The notes beneath the pieces are model-generated. The model was not told the DNA's origin. It did not search any database and worked only from the letters and a program-made list of their open reading frames with translations. 64,000 nucleotides of DNA from Rhodoplanes serenus (GTDB lineage: Bacteria; Pseudomonadota; Alphaproteobacteria; Rhizobiales; Xanthobacteraceae): NCBI GenBank assembly GCA_945893145.1, contig CAMDDZ010000004.1, positions 1 through 64,000 on the forward strand, given 5' to 3'. Below are positions 7,638-15,561 of this stretch, piece by piece (position 1 is the first letter of the stretch; every line of letters begins with the position of its first letter). The translations under genes and the position numbers were made by a program.

Positions 7638-8360
7638 ATGAATCGCCTGCCCGCGAGCTCGACGTTCGATCAGGTTTCGGCCAGCGGCATTACGCCCGGC
7701 GGCCGGGACGTGCGGGTATTCCGCCGCGCGCTTCGCCACAGCCGCCACGTGCGCGTCATGCGCATCGCGATCCCGGTGTGCCTGGTGGTGGTTGTCAGCG
7801 GCTTCATGTTCTCGGCGTGGCTCGACCCCATGCGTCTCTTGAGCAAGATCCCGACGCCCTTGGGCGATCTCTCGATCTCGGGCACCAAGGTCACTATGGA
7901 GGGGCCGAAGCTCAGCGGTTACACGCGCGACCAGCGGCACTATGAGGTGATCGCCAAGTCGGCGGCGCAGGACCTTAGAAAGCCGGACGAAGTCGAGCTC
8001 CACGAGATTCGCGCCAAGCTCGAGATGGCGGACCAAAGCACTTTGACCCTGACAGCGGAGTACGGCGTGTTCGATCGCAAAGAGGGCCTGCTGACGCTGA
8101 AACGCAACATCGTGCTAACGACATCGAGCGGCGTCGAGGCGCGGCTGTCGCAAGCGGTGATCGATACCGGTCGCGGCGACATCGTTTCCGACGAGCCGGT
8201 TGAAATGAAAACGCAGGATGCCAAGCTCAACGCCAAGCGGATGGAAGTCAGCAACGCGGGCGAAGTCATTCGCTTTCTCGAAGGCGTGACAGTGAATCTT
8301 GATTTATCCAATACGCAGCTGCCCAATGCCCAACCTGCCGAGGCGCCGGTGAAGCCATGA
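7638..8360 (+). CDS. lptC: LPS export system periplasmic protein LptC
   Basis: 240 residues. An N-terminal cytoplasmic stretch of about 40 residues is followed by one membrane anchor (MRIAIPVCLVVVVSGFMFSA). The rest is a periplasmic domain of the OstA/LptC jellyroll type (ISGTKVTMEGPKLSGYTRD, then DIVSDEPVEMKTQDAKLNA). LptC takes lipopolysaccharide from the LptB2FG transporter and hands it to LptA. It overlaps lptA by 4 bases (ATGA), so the two are translationally coupled, with lptB just downstream. Confidence 0.9.
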   Translation: MNRLPASSTFDQVSASGITPGGRDVRVFRRALRHSRHVRVMRIAIPVCLVVVVSGFMFSAWLDPMRLLSKIPTPLGDLSISGTKVTMEGPKLSGYTRDQRHYEVIAKSAAQDLRKPDEVELHEIRAKLEMADQSTLTLTAEYGVFDRKEGLLTLKRNIVLTTSSGVEARLSQAVIDTGRGDIVSDEPVEMKTQDAKLNAKRMEVSNAGEVIRFLEGVTVNLDLSNTQLPNAQPAEAPVKP

Positions 8361-9064
8361 TCAGACAAACCCGCCACCGCACTTGTACTTTCACTTGGAC
8401 TTTAACTTGGGCTTCGTCTCGGGTTTGCGCCGGAGCGATAGCGGTTGCGACCGCGGTTGCCGTGTGCGGCGTCGCCAGCGCGCAGCCCAACAAGGGCCCG
8501 CCTAACGCACTGCAAGGCTTCTCGCAAAATCGCGGACAGCCGGTGCAGATCGAAGCGGTGTCGCTCGAAGTGCGCGACAAGGACAAGGTCGCGGTGTTCA
8601 ACGGCAATGTGCGCGTGGTGCAGGGTGACACCACCATGCGATGCAAGTCGCTGGTGGTTTATTACGAGGACAAGAGCAAGCCGGGTACCCCGCCGGTCAC
8701 CACACCGATGCGGACCGCGGCGCCTGGGCCGGCGGGCTCGCAGTCGATCAGCAAGCTTGAAGCCAAGGGTGGCGTCACCGTGACGCAAAAGGATCAAACC
8801 GCCACCGGCGACAGCGGCGTGTTCGATATGCGCGCCAACACCATTACGCTGATCGGCAACGTGACCGTCAGCCAGGGCGCCAATATCATGCGTGGCGAGC
8901 GGCTGACCGTCGATCTGACATCGGGGGTTTCGCGTGTCGAATCCGGCAAAAACAAGGTTCAGTTGATGATTCAGCAGGACAGCGCCACGCCGGGCACCCC
9001 AGATAAACCGGGCACCCCGGGTGTGCCGAGATTGTCACCGACACGACCGTTTGCACCAAATTAA
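8357..9064 (+). CDS. lptA: LPS transport periplasmic bridge protein LptA
   Basis: 235 residues. A long signal peptide runs to about residue 36 (AIAVATAVAVCGVASA cleavage region). The mature OstA-like domain shows the typical strands: VQIEAVSLEVRDKDKVAVFN, then GDTTMRCKSLVVYY, then ATGDSGVFDMRANTITLIG. LptA polymerises into the periplasmic bridge that carries lipopolysaccharide to LptD/E. The C-terminal tail, rich in Pro, Thr and Gly, is probably unstructured. It is coupled to lptC and followed after 71 bases by lptB. Confidence 0.9.
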   Translation: MIRQTRHRTCTFTWTLTWASSRVCAGAIAVATAVAVCGVASAQPNKGPPNALQGFSQNRGQPVQIEAVSLEVRDKDKVAVFNGNVRVVQGDTTMRCKSLVVYYEDKSKPGTPPVTTPMRTAAPGPAGSQSISKLEAKGGVTVTQKDQTATGDSGVFDMRANTITLIGNVTVSQGANIMRGERLTVDLTSGVSRVESGKNKVQLMIQQDSATPGTPDKPGTPGVPRLSPTRPFAPN

Positions 9065-9135
9065 CCGGAGTTTGGCGCGGCGTTGAATGCGGGGCGGCGT
9101 GCGACTATCACGGTCGCATCGCAGGGGAACTGGAC

Positions 9136-10086
9136 GTGTTCGACGACATCCTCACGCTGTTTCGACGCCGTCGCGCGCCTGCGCGCAAACGGCCGTCGGC
9201 CCCTGCCGACCGCTGGCAGCAGCCGCAGATGAACCTGGGCGCCCTGGGCGGCCAGCAGATGGTGGCACGCTCAAGCGACACGCCGCCGCGCCCAGAGCCG
9301 CGCCGCTCGCGCAAGGATGAAGCGCGGCGCAAGGCTGAGGCGGCGCAATACATCGCACAGCATGGCGGCTACCTGGCGGCGCACGCGCTGGAGAAGAGCT
9401 TCGGTGGCCGCATGGTGGTGCGCGGCGCCAGCCTCTACGTGCGCCAGGGCGAGGCAGTCGGTCTGTTGGGCCCGAACGGCGCCGGCAAGACCACGATCTT
9501 CTATATGGTCACCGGGCTGATCCCGGCCGATCGCGGCCGGGTCGAGCTCGACGGCCACGATGTCACGACTTTGCCGATGTATCAGCGCGCCCGGCTCGGC
9601 ATCGGCTATCTGCCGCAGGAAGCCTCGATCTTCCGCGGCCTCAGCGTAGAGGAGAACATCCGTTCGGTTTTGGAAGTGGTGGAGCCCGACCGGCGGCGGC
9701 GCGAGCACGACCTCAATGCGCTGCTCGACGAATTCAACATCACCAGGCTGCGCAAAACACCGTCGATCGCGCTCTCCGGCGGCGAGCGCCGCCGCGTCGA
9801 GATCGCGCGCGCACTCGCGACGCGCCCGAGCTACATGCTGCTCGACGAACCATTCGCCGGCATCGACCCGATCGCCGTTGGCGACATTCAGGCCCTGGTG
9901 CGGCACCTGACCAACCGCGGCATCGGCGTGCTGATCACCGACCACAACGTGCGTGAGACGCTGGGCCTGACCGACCGCGCCTACATCATCTATTCGGGCG
10001 AGGTTCTGATGGAGGGCCGGACCCAGGAGATCGTCAACAATCCCGAGGTGCGCCGGCTGTATCTGGGCGAAAACTTCAGCCTTTAG
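9136..10086 (+). CDS. lptB: LPS export ABC transporter ATPase LptB
   Basis: 316 residues from a GTG. The ATPase core has Walker A GPNGAGKTT, Q-loop YLPQEASIFRGLSVEEN, signature LSGGERRR, Walker B YMLLDEPFAGIDP and the switch His in ITDHNVRE. LptB drives lipopolysaccharide extraction from the inner membrane with LptF/LptG, which are not in this window. The first 75-80 residues are an extra Arg/Pro-rich, probably disordered extension before YLAAHALEKSF, where E. coli LptB begins. Internal ATG codons in the extension could be the true start. It follows lptC-lptA in the usual order and precedes rpoN. Confidence 0.92.
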   Translation: MFDDILTLFRRRRAPARKRPSAPADRWQQPQMNLGALGGQQMVARSSDTPPRPEPRRSRKDEARRKAEAAQYIAQHGGYLAAHALEKSFGGRMVVRGASLYVRQGEAVGLLGPNGAGKTTIFYMVTGLIPADRGRVELDGHDVTTLPMYQRARLGIGYLPQEASIFRGLSVEENIRSVLEVVEPDRRRREHDLNALLDEFNITRLRKTPSIALSGGERRRVEIARALATRPSYMLLDEPFAGIDPIAVGDIQALVRHLTNRGIGVLITDHNVRETLGLTDRAYIIYSGEVLMEGRTQEIVNNPEVRRLYLGENFSL

Positions 10087-10305
10087 CTGGTTTCGCCCGG
10101 CCGGCAGTTCATTCCCGCCCAAAAGGAATGCAGTCTCGCAGTGCTCAATTTATGGGCTCTGGCGTGCTTCTGCGGGGCGCGCGCGGGTGAATCCGGCGGC
10201 TTTGGCCCCAAAGCGCTATCCCGCGCCATTAACAACCTTGCTGCGTCGCGGTGTACAGCTTGCCCGGAAACGGATAAGCAAGAAATGGACCAATTGTGAT
10301 TGCTC

Positions 10306-11853
10306 ATGGCGCTGACGCAACGACTGGAGCTGCGGCACAGCCAGGCACTCGTGATGACGCCGCAGCTGATGCAAGCCATCAAGCTGCTGCAGCTCTCGAA
10401 CCTGGACTTGGCCACGTATGTCGAGGGGGAGCTTGAACGCAACCCTCTGCTCGAACGCGTGGGCGAGACCGAAGCGCCGGCGCCCGATCAGGACGCCGAG
10501 AGGCCCGAAGCCAGCGCCAGCAGCGACAGCGATGGCCGGACGGGTGACCATATCGATCAGGAAATGGAAACCAGCCGTTCCGCGATGGAGGACCGGCTTG
10601 GCACCAACCTCGACAACGTGTTTCCCGATGACGCGTCATCCGGGGCGAGCCCGAGATCGGGCACCGATCAGCCTGCCGCCTATTCGGAATGGGCCAATAC
10701 CGGCGCGGGCGGGCGCGAGGACGGCGAATACAATCTCGAAGCCTTCGTCTCGGCCGAGACCACGCTAACGGATCATCTTGCCGGGCAGCTTGCGCTTGCG
10801 ATCCCCGAACCGGTGCGGCGCATGATCGGGCAATATCTGATCGATCTCGTGGACGAGGCCGGTTATCTCACCGGCGATCTCGCTTCGGTCGCCGAAAAGC
10901 TCGGTGCGCCGATGCCCGAAGTCGAAGCGGTGTTGGCGATCGTGCAGGGCTTCGATCCGGCAGGCGTATGCGCCCGCAATCTCACCGAATGCCTGGCGCT
11001 GCAGCTCAAGGAGCGTGACCGCTACGATCCCGCCATGCAGGCGCTGGTCGGCCGTCTCGATCTGCTCGCCAAGCGCGATCTGGCGGCCTTGCGGCGGGTC
11101 TGCGGTGTCGGCGACGAAGACCTCACCGAGATGATCGCGGAAATCCGCGCGCTCAATCCCAAGCCGGGCCTGGCCTTCGGCTCCGCGCCGGTGCAGCCGA
11201 TCGTGCCGGACGTCTTCGTGCGCAGCGGCCCCGATGGCGGCTTTATCGTTGAGCTCAATTCCGACACGCTGCCGAAGGTGCTGGTCAACCAGCGCTACCA
11301 TGCGCAACTTGCCAAAAACCCCGCGAACGCGAGCGAGAAATCCTATCTCGCCGAAAACCTGCAATCGGCGACCTGGCTGATGCGCGCGCTCGACCAGCGC
11401 GCCAAGACCATCCTCAAAGTCTCGACCGAGATCGTCAAACAGCAGGACGCTTTCTTCATCCGCGGCGTCCAGCACCTGCGTCCGCTCAATCTGAAAACCA
11501 TCGCGGACGCCATCAGCATGCACGAATCGACCGTGTCACGCGTCACCGCCAACAAATACATGGCGACCAATCGCGGCATTTTCGAATTGAAGTATTTTTT
11601 CACCTCGGCGATTGCGGCGTCCGACGGTGGCGAAGCGCATTCGGCCGAGGCCGTGCGTCACCGCATCCGACTGCTGATCGACGCCGAAAGTCCGGGCGAT
11701 GTGTTGTCTGACGACACCATCGTGGAACGGCTGCGCGAGGCCGGCATCGACATTGCGCGGCGCACCGTTGCGAAATACCGCGAAGCCATGCGGATTCCCT
11801 CGTCCGTGCAGCGGCGCCGCGACAAGCAGGCTGGCCAATCCGCGGCGTCGTGA
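10306..11853 (+). CDS. rpoN: RNA polymerase sigma-54 factor
   Basis: 515 residues from the ATG at 10306 (an in-frame TTG lies 6 bases upstream). The N-terminal activator-interacting region is MALTQRLELRHSQALVMTPQ with the Gln/Leu-rich helix LMQAIKLLQLSNLDLATYVE. A long acidic region II follows, then the core-binding domain, the helix-turn-helix (HESTVSRVTANKY), and the RpoN box ARRTVAKYRE close to the end, which reads the -24 element. It directs transcription from -24/-12 promoters with enhancer-binding ATPases, typically nitrogen and carbon genes. The downstream hpf and ptsN are its usual neighbours. Confidence 0.95.
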   Translation: MALTQRLELRHSQALVMTPQLMQAIKLLQLSNLDLATYVEGELERNPLLERVGETEAPAPDQDAERPEASASSDSDGRTGDHIDQEMETSRSAMEDRLGTNLDNVFPDDASSGASPRSGTDQPAAYSEWANTGAGGREDGEYNLEAFVSAETTLTDHLAGQLALAIPEPVRRMIGQYLIDLVDEAGYLTGDLASVAEKLGAPMPEVEAVLAIVQGFDPAGVCARNLTECLALQLKERDRYDPAMQALVGRLDLLAKRDLAALRRVCGVGDEDLTEMIAEIRALNPKPGLAFGSAPVQPIVPDVFVRSGPDGGFIVELNSDTLPKVLVNQRYHAQLAKNPANASEKSYLAENLQSATWLMRALDQRAKTILKVSTEIVKQQDAFFIRGVQHLRPLNLKTIADAISMHESTVSRVTANKYMATNRGIFELKYFFTSAIAASDGGEAHSAEAVRHRIRLLIDAESPGDVLSDDTIVERLREAGIDIARRTVAKYREAMRIPSSVQRRRDKQAGQSAAS

Positions 11854-11961
11854 CCTGCTAGCATCACATTGACAGCGGCCGGGCCGGTTCCTAGGTCAAG
11901 TTAAGGGAAGCCGGCCATCTGCCCGCTGCGTTGCGGCGAGAATTACAACCGGAGGCCACCG

Positions 11962-12564
11962 ATGCAGTTTCGTGTTTCGGGCAAGAATATCGACGTCGGC
12001 GAAGCCCTGCGGGAGCGAGTGACCGCGCGCATCGCCGAAATGCTCGGAAAATATTTCGACGGCGGTTATTCCGGCCATGCCACGGTCGGCAAGGAAGCGT
12101 TCGGATACCACACCGAATGCATGGTGCATCTCGACTCCGGCATTGTGCTGCGGTCGGACGCGATGGCGGCAGACGCCAACGCCAGCGCCGACGAAGCGGC
12201 CCAGCGTCTCGAGCGGCGGCTGCGCCGCTATCATCGCAAGCTGAAGGACCATCGCTCGGCGGCGCGGCATGATGGCCGCACGCCAGACGCGTTGGCGATG
12301 GATGCAGCGAGTTACGTTATCGCCGCGCCCGACGAGCACGCCGACGAAGAGGTGACTGAGTTCAATCCAGTGGTGATCGCTGAATCGACCACCAAACTGA
12401 ACACGTTTTCGGTCAGCGAGGCTGTCATGGAACTCGATATGACGGGCGCGCCGGTGGTGGTTTTTCGTCACGCGGGCAACGGCCGCGTCAATCTGGTTTA
12501 TCGGCGGCGCGACGGAAATATCGGATGGATCGATCCGCCCGCCGCGGTTGCGAACGGCCATTGA
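11962..12564 (+). CDS. hpf: Long-form ribosome hibernation promoting factor
   Basis: 200 residues with a GGAGG Shine-Dalgarno before the ATG. Residues 1-100 form the HPF/YfiA ribosome-binding domain (MQFRVSGKNIDVGEALRERV, with a basic helix RLERRLRRYHRKLKDH). Residues about 140-195 are the C-terminal dimerisation domain of the long form (FNPVVIAESTTKLNTFSVSE, ending VYRRRDGNIGWIDPP). It pairs 70S ribosomes into inactive 100S dimers in stationary phase. It lies between rpoN and ptsN, the conserved order. Confidence 0.93.
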   Translation: MQFRVSGKNIDVGEALRERVTARIAEMLGKYFDGGYSGHATVGKEAFGYHTECMVHLDSGIVLRSDAMAADANASADEAAQRLERRLRRYHRKLKDHRSAARHDGRTPDALAMDAASYVIAAPDEHADEEVTEFNPVVIAESTTKLNTFSVSEAVMELDMTGAPVVVFRHAGNGRVNLVYRRRDGNIGWIDPPAAVANGH

Positions 12565-12642
12565 CGGAGGCAGACTCGCTCCCTATGGTCCGCGACCTTT
12601 CAGCCAGCCCCCGTTGACGGACGCCACCACCGGACCGGTTCT

Positions 12643-13104
12643 ATGCCGCTCACCGATCTCGTTGCGACGAACGCCGTCATCCCAGCCCTGAAGGTCAATG
12701 GGAAAAAGCAGGCGCTGCAGGAGATCGCCGCCAAGGCCGCGGTGCTGACCGGTCAGAGCGATCGCACTATTTTCGAAATCCTGCTGCAGCGGGAAAAACT
12801 TGGTTCCACCGGCGTCGGTAACGGCGTGGCCATTCCGCATGGCAAGCTTGCCAAACTCACCAAAGTGTTTGGCTTGTTCGCGCGGCTCGACCGGCCGGTG
12901 GATTTCGAGGCGCTCGATGGCCAGCCTGTCGATCTGATCTTTTTGCTGCTGGCCCCCGAAGGCGCGGGCGCCGATCACCTCAAAGCGCTGGCGCGCGTGG
13001 CGCGTCTGCTGCGCGATCCCGAAGTCGCGCGCAAGCTTCGTGACTCGCGTGACGCCCAAGCGCTCTACGCCGTGTTGGCGCATCCACCGGCGACTGCTGC
13101 CTAG
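12643..13104 (+). CDS. ptsN: PTS IIA-like nitrogen regulatory protein PtsN
   Basis: 153 residues of the EIIA-Ntr/mannitol IIA fold. The phosphorylated His66 is in VGNGVAIPHGKL, and the DLIFLLLAPEGAGADHLKAL region is typical. It receives phosphate from the nitrogen PTS (PtsP/PtsO) and controls potassium and nitrogen or carbon metabolism in the cytoplasm. It ends 12 bases before the start of the Kazal gene, so the two may share a transcript. Confidence 0.93.
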   Translation: MPLTDLVATNAVIPALKVNGKKQALQEIAAKAAVLTGQSDRTIFEILLQREKLGSTGVGNGVAIPHGKLAKLTKVFGLFARLDRPVDFEALDGQPVDLIFLLLAPEGAGADHLKALARVARLLRDPEVARKLRDSRDAQALYAVLAHPPATAA

Positions 13105-13115
13105 GAGCCACCGCA

Positions 13116-13478
13116 ATGCGGCTACCCATCCGTCGCGCAGGTGCAAGCATCGGCATGGCGCTTTTCTTTATTGGGGCTTGGTTCGGGTCCACTGCAGCGC
13201 AAGCGCCGACGCCGCAAGGCGTCGTTTGCCCTGGCTTGTATCAGCCGGTGTGCGGCCGCAAGGCCAGAAAGAATGAGACCTATCCGAACGTCTGCGAAGC
13301 CACCGCCGATAAGGCGAGCGTCATTGCGGAAGGCCGCTGCCCGGAAATCTGTACCGAGCTGTACCAGCCTGTGTGTGGGATTGGCGACGACGGCCGGCGT
13401 CGCGATTACAGCAACCGCTGCTTGGCCGTGGTTGCCGGCGCCCGCGTGGTCAGCGAAGGCCCGTGCGGCCCTCGCTGA
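13116..13478 (+). CDS. Secreted protein with two Kazal-type domains
   Basis: 120 residues. A signal peptide runs to about residue 29 (GMALFFIGAWFGSTAAQA). Two Kazal modules follow: the first from VCPGLYQPVCG to AEGRC, the second from ICTELYQPVCG to SEGPC. Each keeps the C-x-x-LYQPVCG, Y.N.C and G.C spacing, though two of the six classical cysteines per domain seem absent. Kazal domains often inhibit serine proteases, so this may be a periplasmic or extracellular inhibitor. The reactive loop just after the first Cys is not conserved enough to predict a target. It has an AGGAG Shine-Dalgarno and follows ptsN. Confidence 0.75.
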   Translation: MRLPIRRAGASIGMALFFIGAWFGSTAAQAPTPQGVVCPGLYQPVCGRKARKNETYPNVCEATADKASVIAEGRCPEICTELYQPVCGIGDDGRRRDYSNRCLAVVAGARVVSEGPCGPR

Positions 13479-13490
13479 TCGTTTCGCCCA

Positions 13491-13766
13491 TTAGTGCACG
13501 CTGACAGTTTCGAGCTCGTGGGTGAGCGCGTTGGCGACGGCCGCTTCGCGGCTGTCGGTCACCAGGATCGGCGTGCCGTCAGCGGCATGCAGCGCGAACA
13601 GACGCATCCCAGGCTCCAGCTCCGGCGCCTGCGGATAGAGGCTATGCACGTCCTCGGAGCGCACCTGCTTGACGTAAGCGATCTTGCCGCCGCCGAGCAC
13701 AGCGAACGCCTGCGAGGTCATCACCGGTACGTTGCTTTCCACTTCTTGGTTCATCTTGGTACTCAT
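13491..13766 (-). CDS. DUF1150 family protein
   Basis: 91 residues. The core AFAVLGGGKIAYVKQVRSED, followed by RLFALHAADGTPILVTDS, is the DUF1150 pattern found in alphaproteobacteria beside small heat-shock genes. It is soluble, and its function is not established. It lies 49 bases downstream of hsp20 on the same strand, so it should be expressed with it from the RpoH promoter and RNA thermometer upstream. Its own Shine-Dalgarno is AAGGAG, about 12 bases from the ATG. Confidence 0.8.
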   Translation of the reverse strand: MSTKMNQEVESNVPVMTSQAFAVLGGGKIAYVKQVRSEDVHSLYPQAPELEPGMRLFALHAADGTPILVTDSREAAVANALTHELETVSVH

Positions 13767-13815
13767 GGCCCTCGACTCCTTTCATTCTGTTCGTCGGTCG
13801 AGTCCGAACGTGGGT

Positions 13816-14241
13816 TCATTCGTGTTCCGTAATGCTGATCGTCCTGACAATGCGATCCGGTTCGGGACGCACCAGATCGATCGACAACAGTCCATTCCTC
13901 AAGTCGGCTCCCAGCACCTCCATGCCGTCCGCCAGCACGAAGGTGCGCTGGAACTGTCGGGCAGCGATGCCGCGGTGCAGGTATTGCCGGCTCTTGTCGT
14001 CCTGTTGACGCCCCCGGATCACCAGCTCCTTCTCCTCGACGGCCACCTCGAGCTGATCGAGGGTGAAGCCCGCAACCGCCAGCGTGATGCGCAGGCGTTC
14101 GGGATTCCGGTCGTCGCGGGGAAGCCGCTCGATATTGTAGGGGGGATAGCCGTCCGCTCCCTTGGCCACCCGGTCGAGCGCACGCTCGATCTGGTCGAAG
14201 CCAATCAGAAACGGACTGGATAGCGACGGAACTCGCGACAT
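13816..14241 (-). CDS. Hsp20 family small heat-shock chaperone
   Basis: 141 residues. The alpha-crystallin domain covers about residues 35-130 (YNIERLPRDDRNPERLRITLAVAGF is family-typical, later LVIRGRQQ and RTFVLADGMEV). It has the short N-terminal arm PFLIGFDQIERALD and a C-terminal tail (TISITEHE) with an I-x-I motif for oligomerisation. It holds unfolding proteins for refolding by DnaK. An AGGA Shine-Dalgarno sits 9 bases before the ATG, inside a predicted thermometer hairpin, and a near-consensus RpoH promoter lies about 100 bases upstream. Confidence 0.92.
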   Translation of the reverse strand: MSRVPSLSSPFLIGFDQIERALDRVAKGADGYPPYNIERLPRDDRNPERLRITLAVAGFTLDQLEVAVEEKELVIRGRQQDDKSRQYLHRGIAARQFQRTFVLADGMEVLGADLRNGLLSIDLVRPEPDRIVRTISITEHE

Positions 14242-14335
14242 CTCTCAAAGTCCTCGCTTGAAGCGACTTTGACGGGGCCCACATGGTCGACTCCTTGGCA
14301 CCCCGCGTCCCGGCAACTCGCTCGCCGGTCCACAG
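14242..14335 (-). promoter_or_regulatory. ROSE-like RNA thermometer in the hsp20 leader
   Basis: The predicted 5' leader is about 94 bases. The hairpin at 14247-14270 reads AAAGTC-G-CTT, loop CAAGC, GAG-GACTTT: nine pairs with one bulged G opposite the Shine-Dalgarno AGGA. The anti-Shine-Dalgarno strand contains TCGCT, which fits the ROSE consensus U(U/C)GCU, and the bulged G is the hallmark of ROSE elements in rhizobial small heat-shock genes. An upstream stem CCGGC/GCCGG is also possible. At low temperature the ribosome site would be closed, and heat would open it. Confidence 0.7.
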
Positions 14336-14341
14336 GTTCCA

Positions 14342-14370
14342 ATATGGGGACCTCCGGTTAAGCTTTCAAG
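14342..14370 (-). promoter_or_regulatory. RpoH (sigma-32) heat-shock promoter
   Basis: On the minus strand CTTGAAA (14364-14370) is followed after 14 bases by CCCCATAT (14342-14349). This is nearly identical to the sigma-32 consensus CTTGAAA-N13-17-CCCCATNT. The predicted start of transcription is near 14335, giving a leader of about 94 bases before hsp20. Confidence 0.85.
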
Positions 14371-14451
14371 AATCGGTGTTTTCCGCAGCATCCCGATGGG
14401 TGCGGCTGGCACCGGATTACGATTTGGTAAGGTGTCCGGCCGAGGCCTCCC

Positions 14452-15555
14452 ATGACGCATCCGAGCCAAAATCCCGTCCTCACCCTGCGCGCCATCACGG
14501 CCGTCGGCGTCGAAGTGCCGATGACCTACGTGTTGGGCACCAGCCGCGGCGCCATCAGCAAGGCGCCGCTCCTTCTGATCGATGTGACGACAGAGGAGGG
14601 CGTGACCGGCCGCGCGTATCTGTGGTCCTACTTCCGGCACGCTATGCCGGCGATTGCGAGCATCTTGCGGGCGGTCGAGGACACCATGCGAGGCGAGCGT
14701 GTCGCGCCCGAGGCGCTCTGGGACAAGCTCGCGCAGCGCTTCGCACTGATCGGCGTGCAGGGCATCGTGCGTATGGCGATGGCGGGCTTCGACGTGGCGT
14801 GTTGGGACGCGGTCGCGACCGCGGCCGGCGTGCCGCTGGTGCGGCTGCTCGGCGGCGAGCCGAAGCGCATCCCGGCCTACAATTCCTGCGGGCTCGGTTT
14901 GATGAAGACCGATGCGCTGGCCGACGAAGCCGAGAAATTGCTGGCTGGGGGATTTCGCGCGATCAAGTTGCGGCTCGGCTATCCGACGCTCGAAGACGAT
15001 CTCGCCGCCGTGCACGCTGTGAAGAAGCGCATCCCGGCGGATGTCGCGCTGATGGTCGACTACAACCAGGCGCTCAGCGCCGGCGAGGCGCTCGCCCGCG
15101 GCCGCGCGCTCGACCACGAGGGACTTTATTGGCTGGAGGAGCCAATCCGGCATGACGATTATGCCGGCGCCAACCGCCTCAAGCGGGACCTCGATCTGCC
15201 AATCCAGATCGGCGAAAACTTTTCCCTGGTCGCCGGGATGCAGCACGCGCTCGACGCCAACGCTTGCGACTATGTGATGCCCGATCTCGAACGCATCGGT
15301 GGCGTCACCGGCTTTAGTCAGGCGGCAGCGCTCGCGGCCGAGCGCAACATCAAAATGTCATCGCATCTTTATCCGGAGGTGAGCGCGCACCTGCTCGCGG
15401 TCACGCCCACCTGCCACTACCTCGAATACATGGATTGGGCCGACAAGATCGTGCAGGAGCCTCTGCGGATCGCGGACGGCTGCGCCGTCATCCCCGACCG
15501 CCCCGGCAGCGGCGTGGTTTGGGACGCCAAGGCGGTCGAGCGATATCGAGTTTAG
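14452..15555 (+). CDS. Enolase-superfamily enzyme, mandelate racemase-like
   Basis: 367 residues, with an N-terminal capping domain and a TIM-barrel. Aligned by motif spacing with mandelate racemase: Lys172 and Arg174 (IKLRLGYP), Asp203 (MVDYNQ), Glu229 (WLEEP), Glu255 (IGENF), Asp278 (MPDLE) and His305 (SSHLYPE). The Mg ligands and the Asp278-His305 dyad are intact, but the second catalytic Lys of the KxK motif is Arg. This points to an acid-sugar dehydratase or racemase using mainly the His side. The substrate is unknown. It converges with the gamma-resorcylate decarboxylase, and the stops are 6 bases apart. Confidence 0.8.
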   Translation: MTHPSQNPVLTLRAITAVGVEVPMTYVLGTSRGAISKAPLLLIDVTTEEGVTGRAYLWSYFRHAMPAIASILRAVEDTMRGERVAPEALWDKLAQRFALIGVQGIVRMAMAGFDVACWDAVATAAGVPLVRLLGGEPKRIPAYNSCGLGLMKTDALADEAEKLLAGGFRAIKLRLGYPTLEDDLAAVHAVKKRIPADVALMVDYNQALSAGEALARGRALDHEGLYWLEEPIRHDDYAGANRLKRDLDLPIQIGENFSLVAGMQHALDANACDYVMPDLERIGGVTGFSQAAALAAERNIKMSSHLYPEVSAHLLAVTPTCHYLEYMDWADKIVQEPLRIADGCAVIPDRPGSGVVWDAKAVERYRV

Positions 15556-15561
15556 GCCCGA

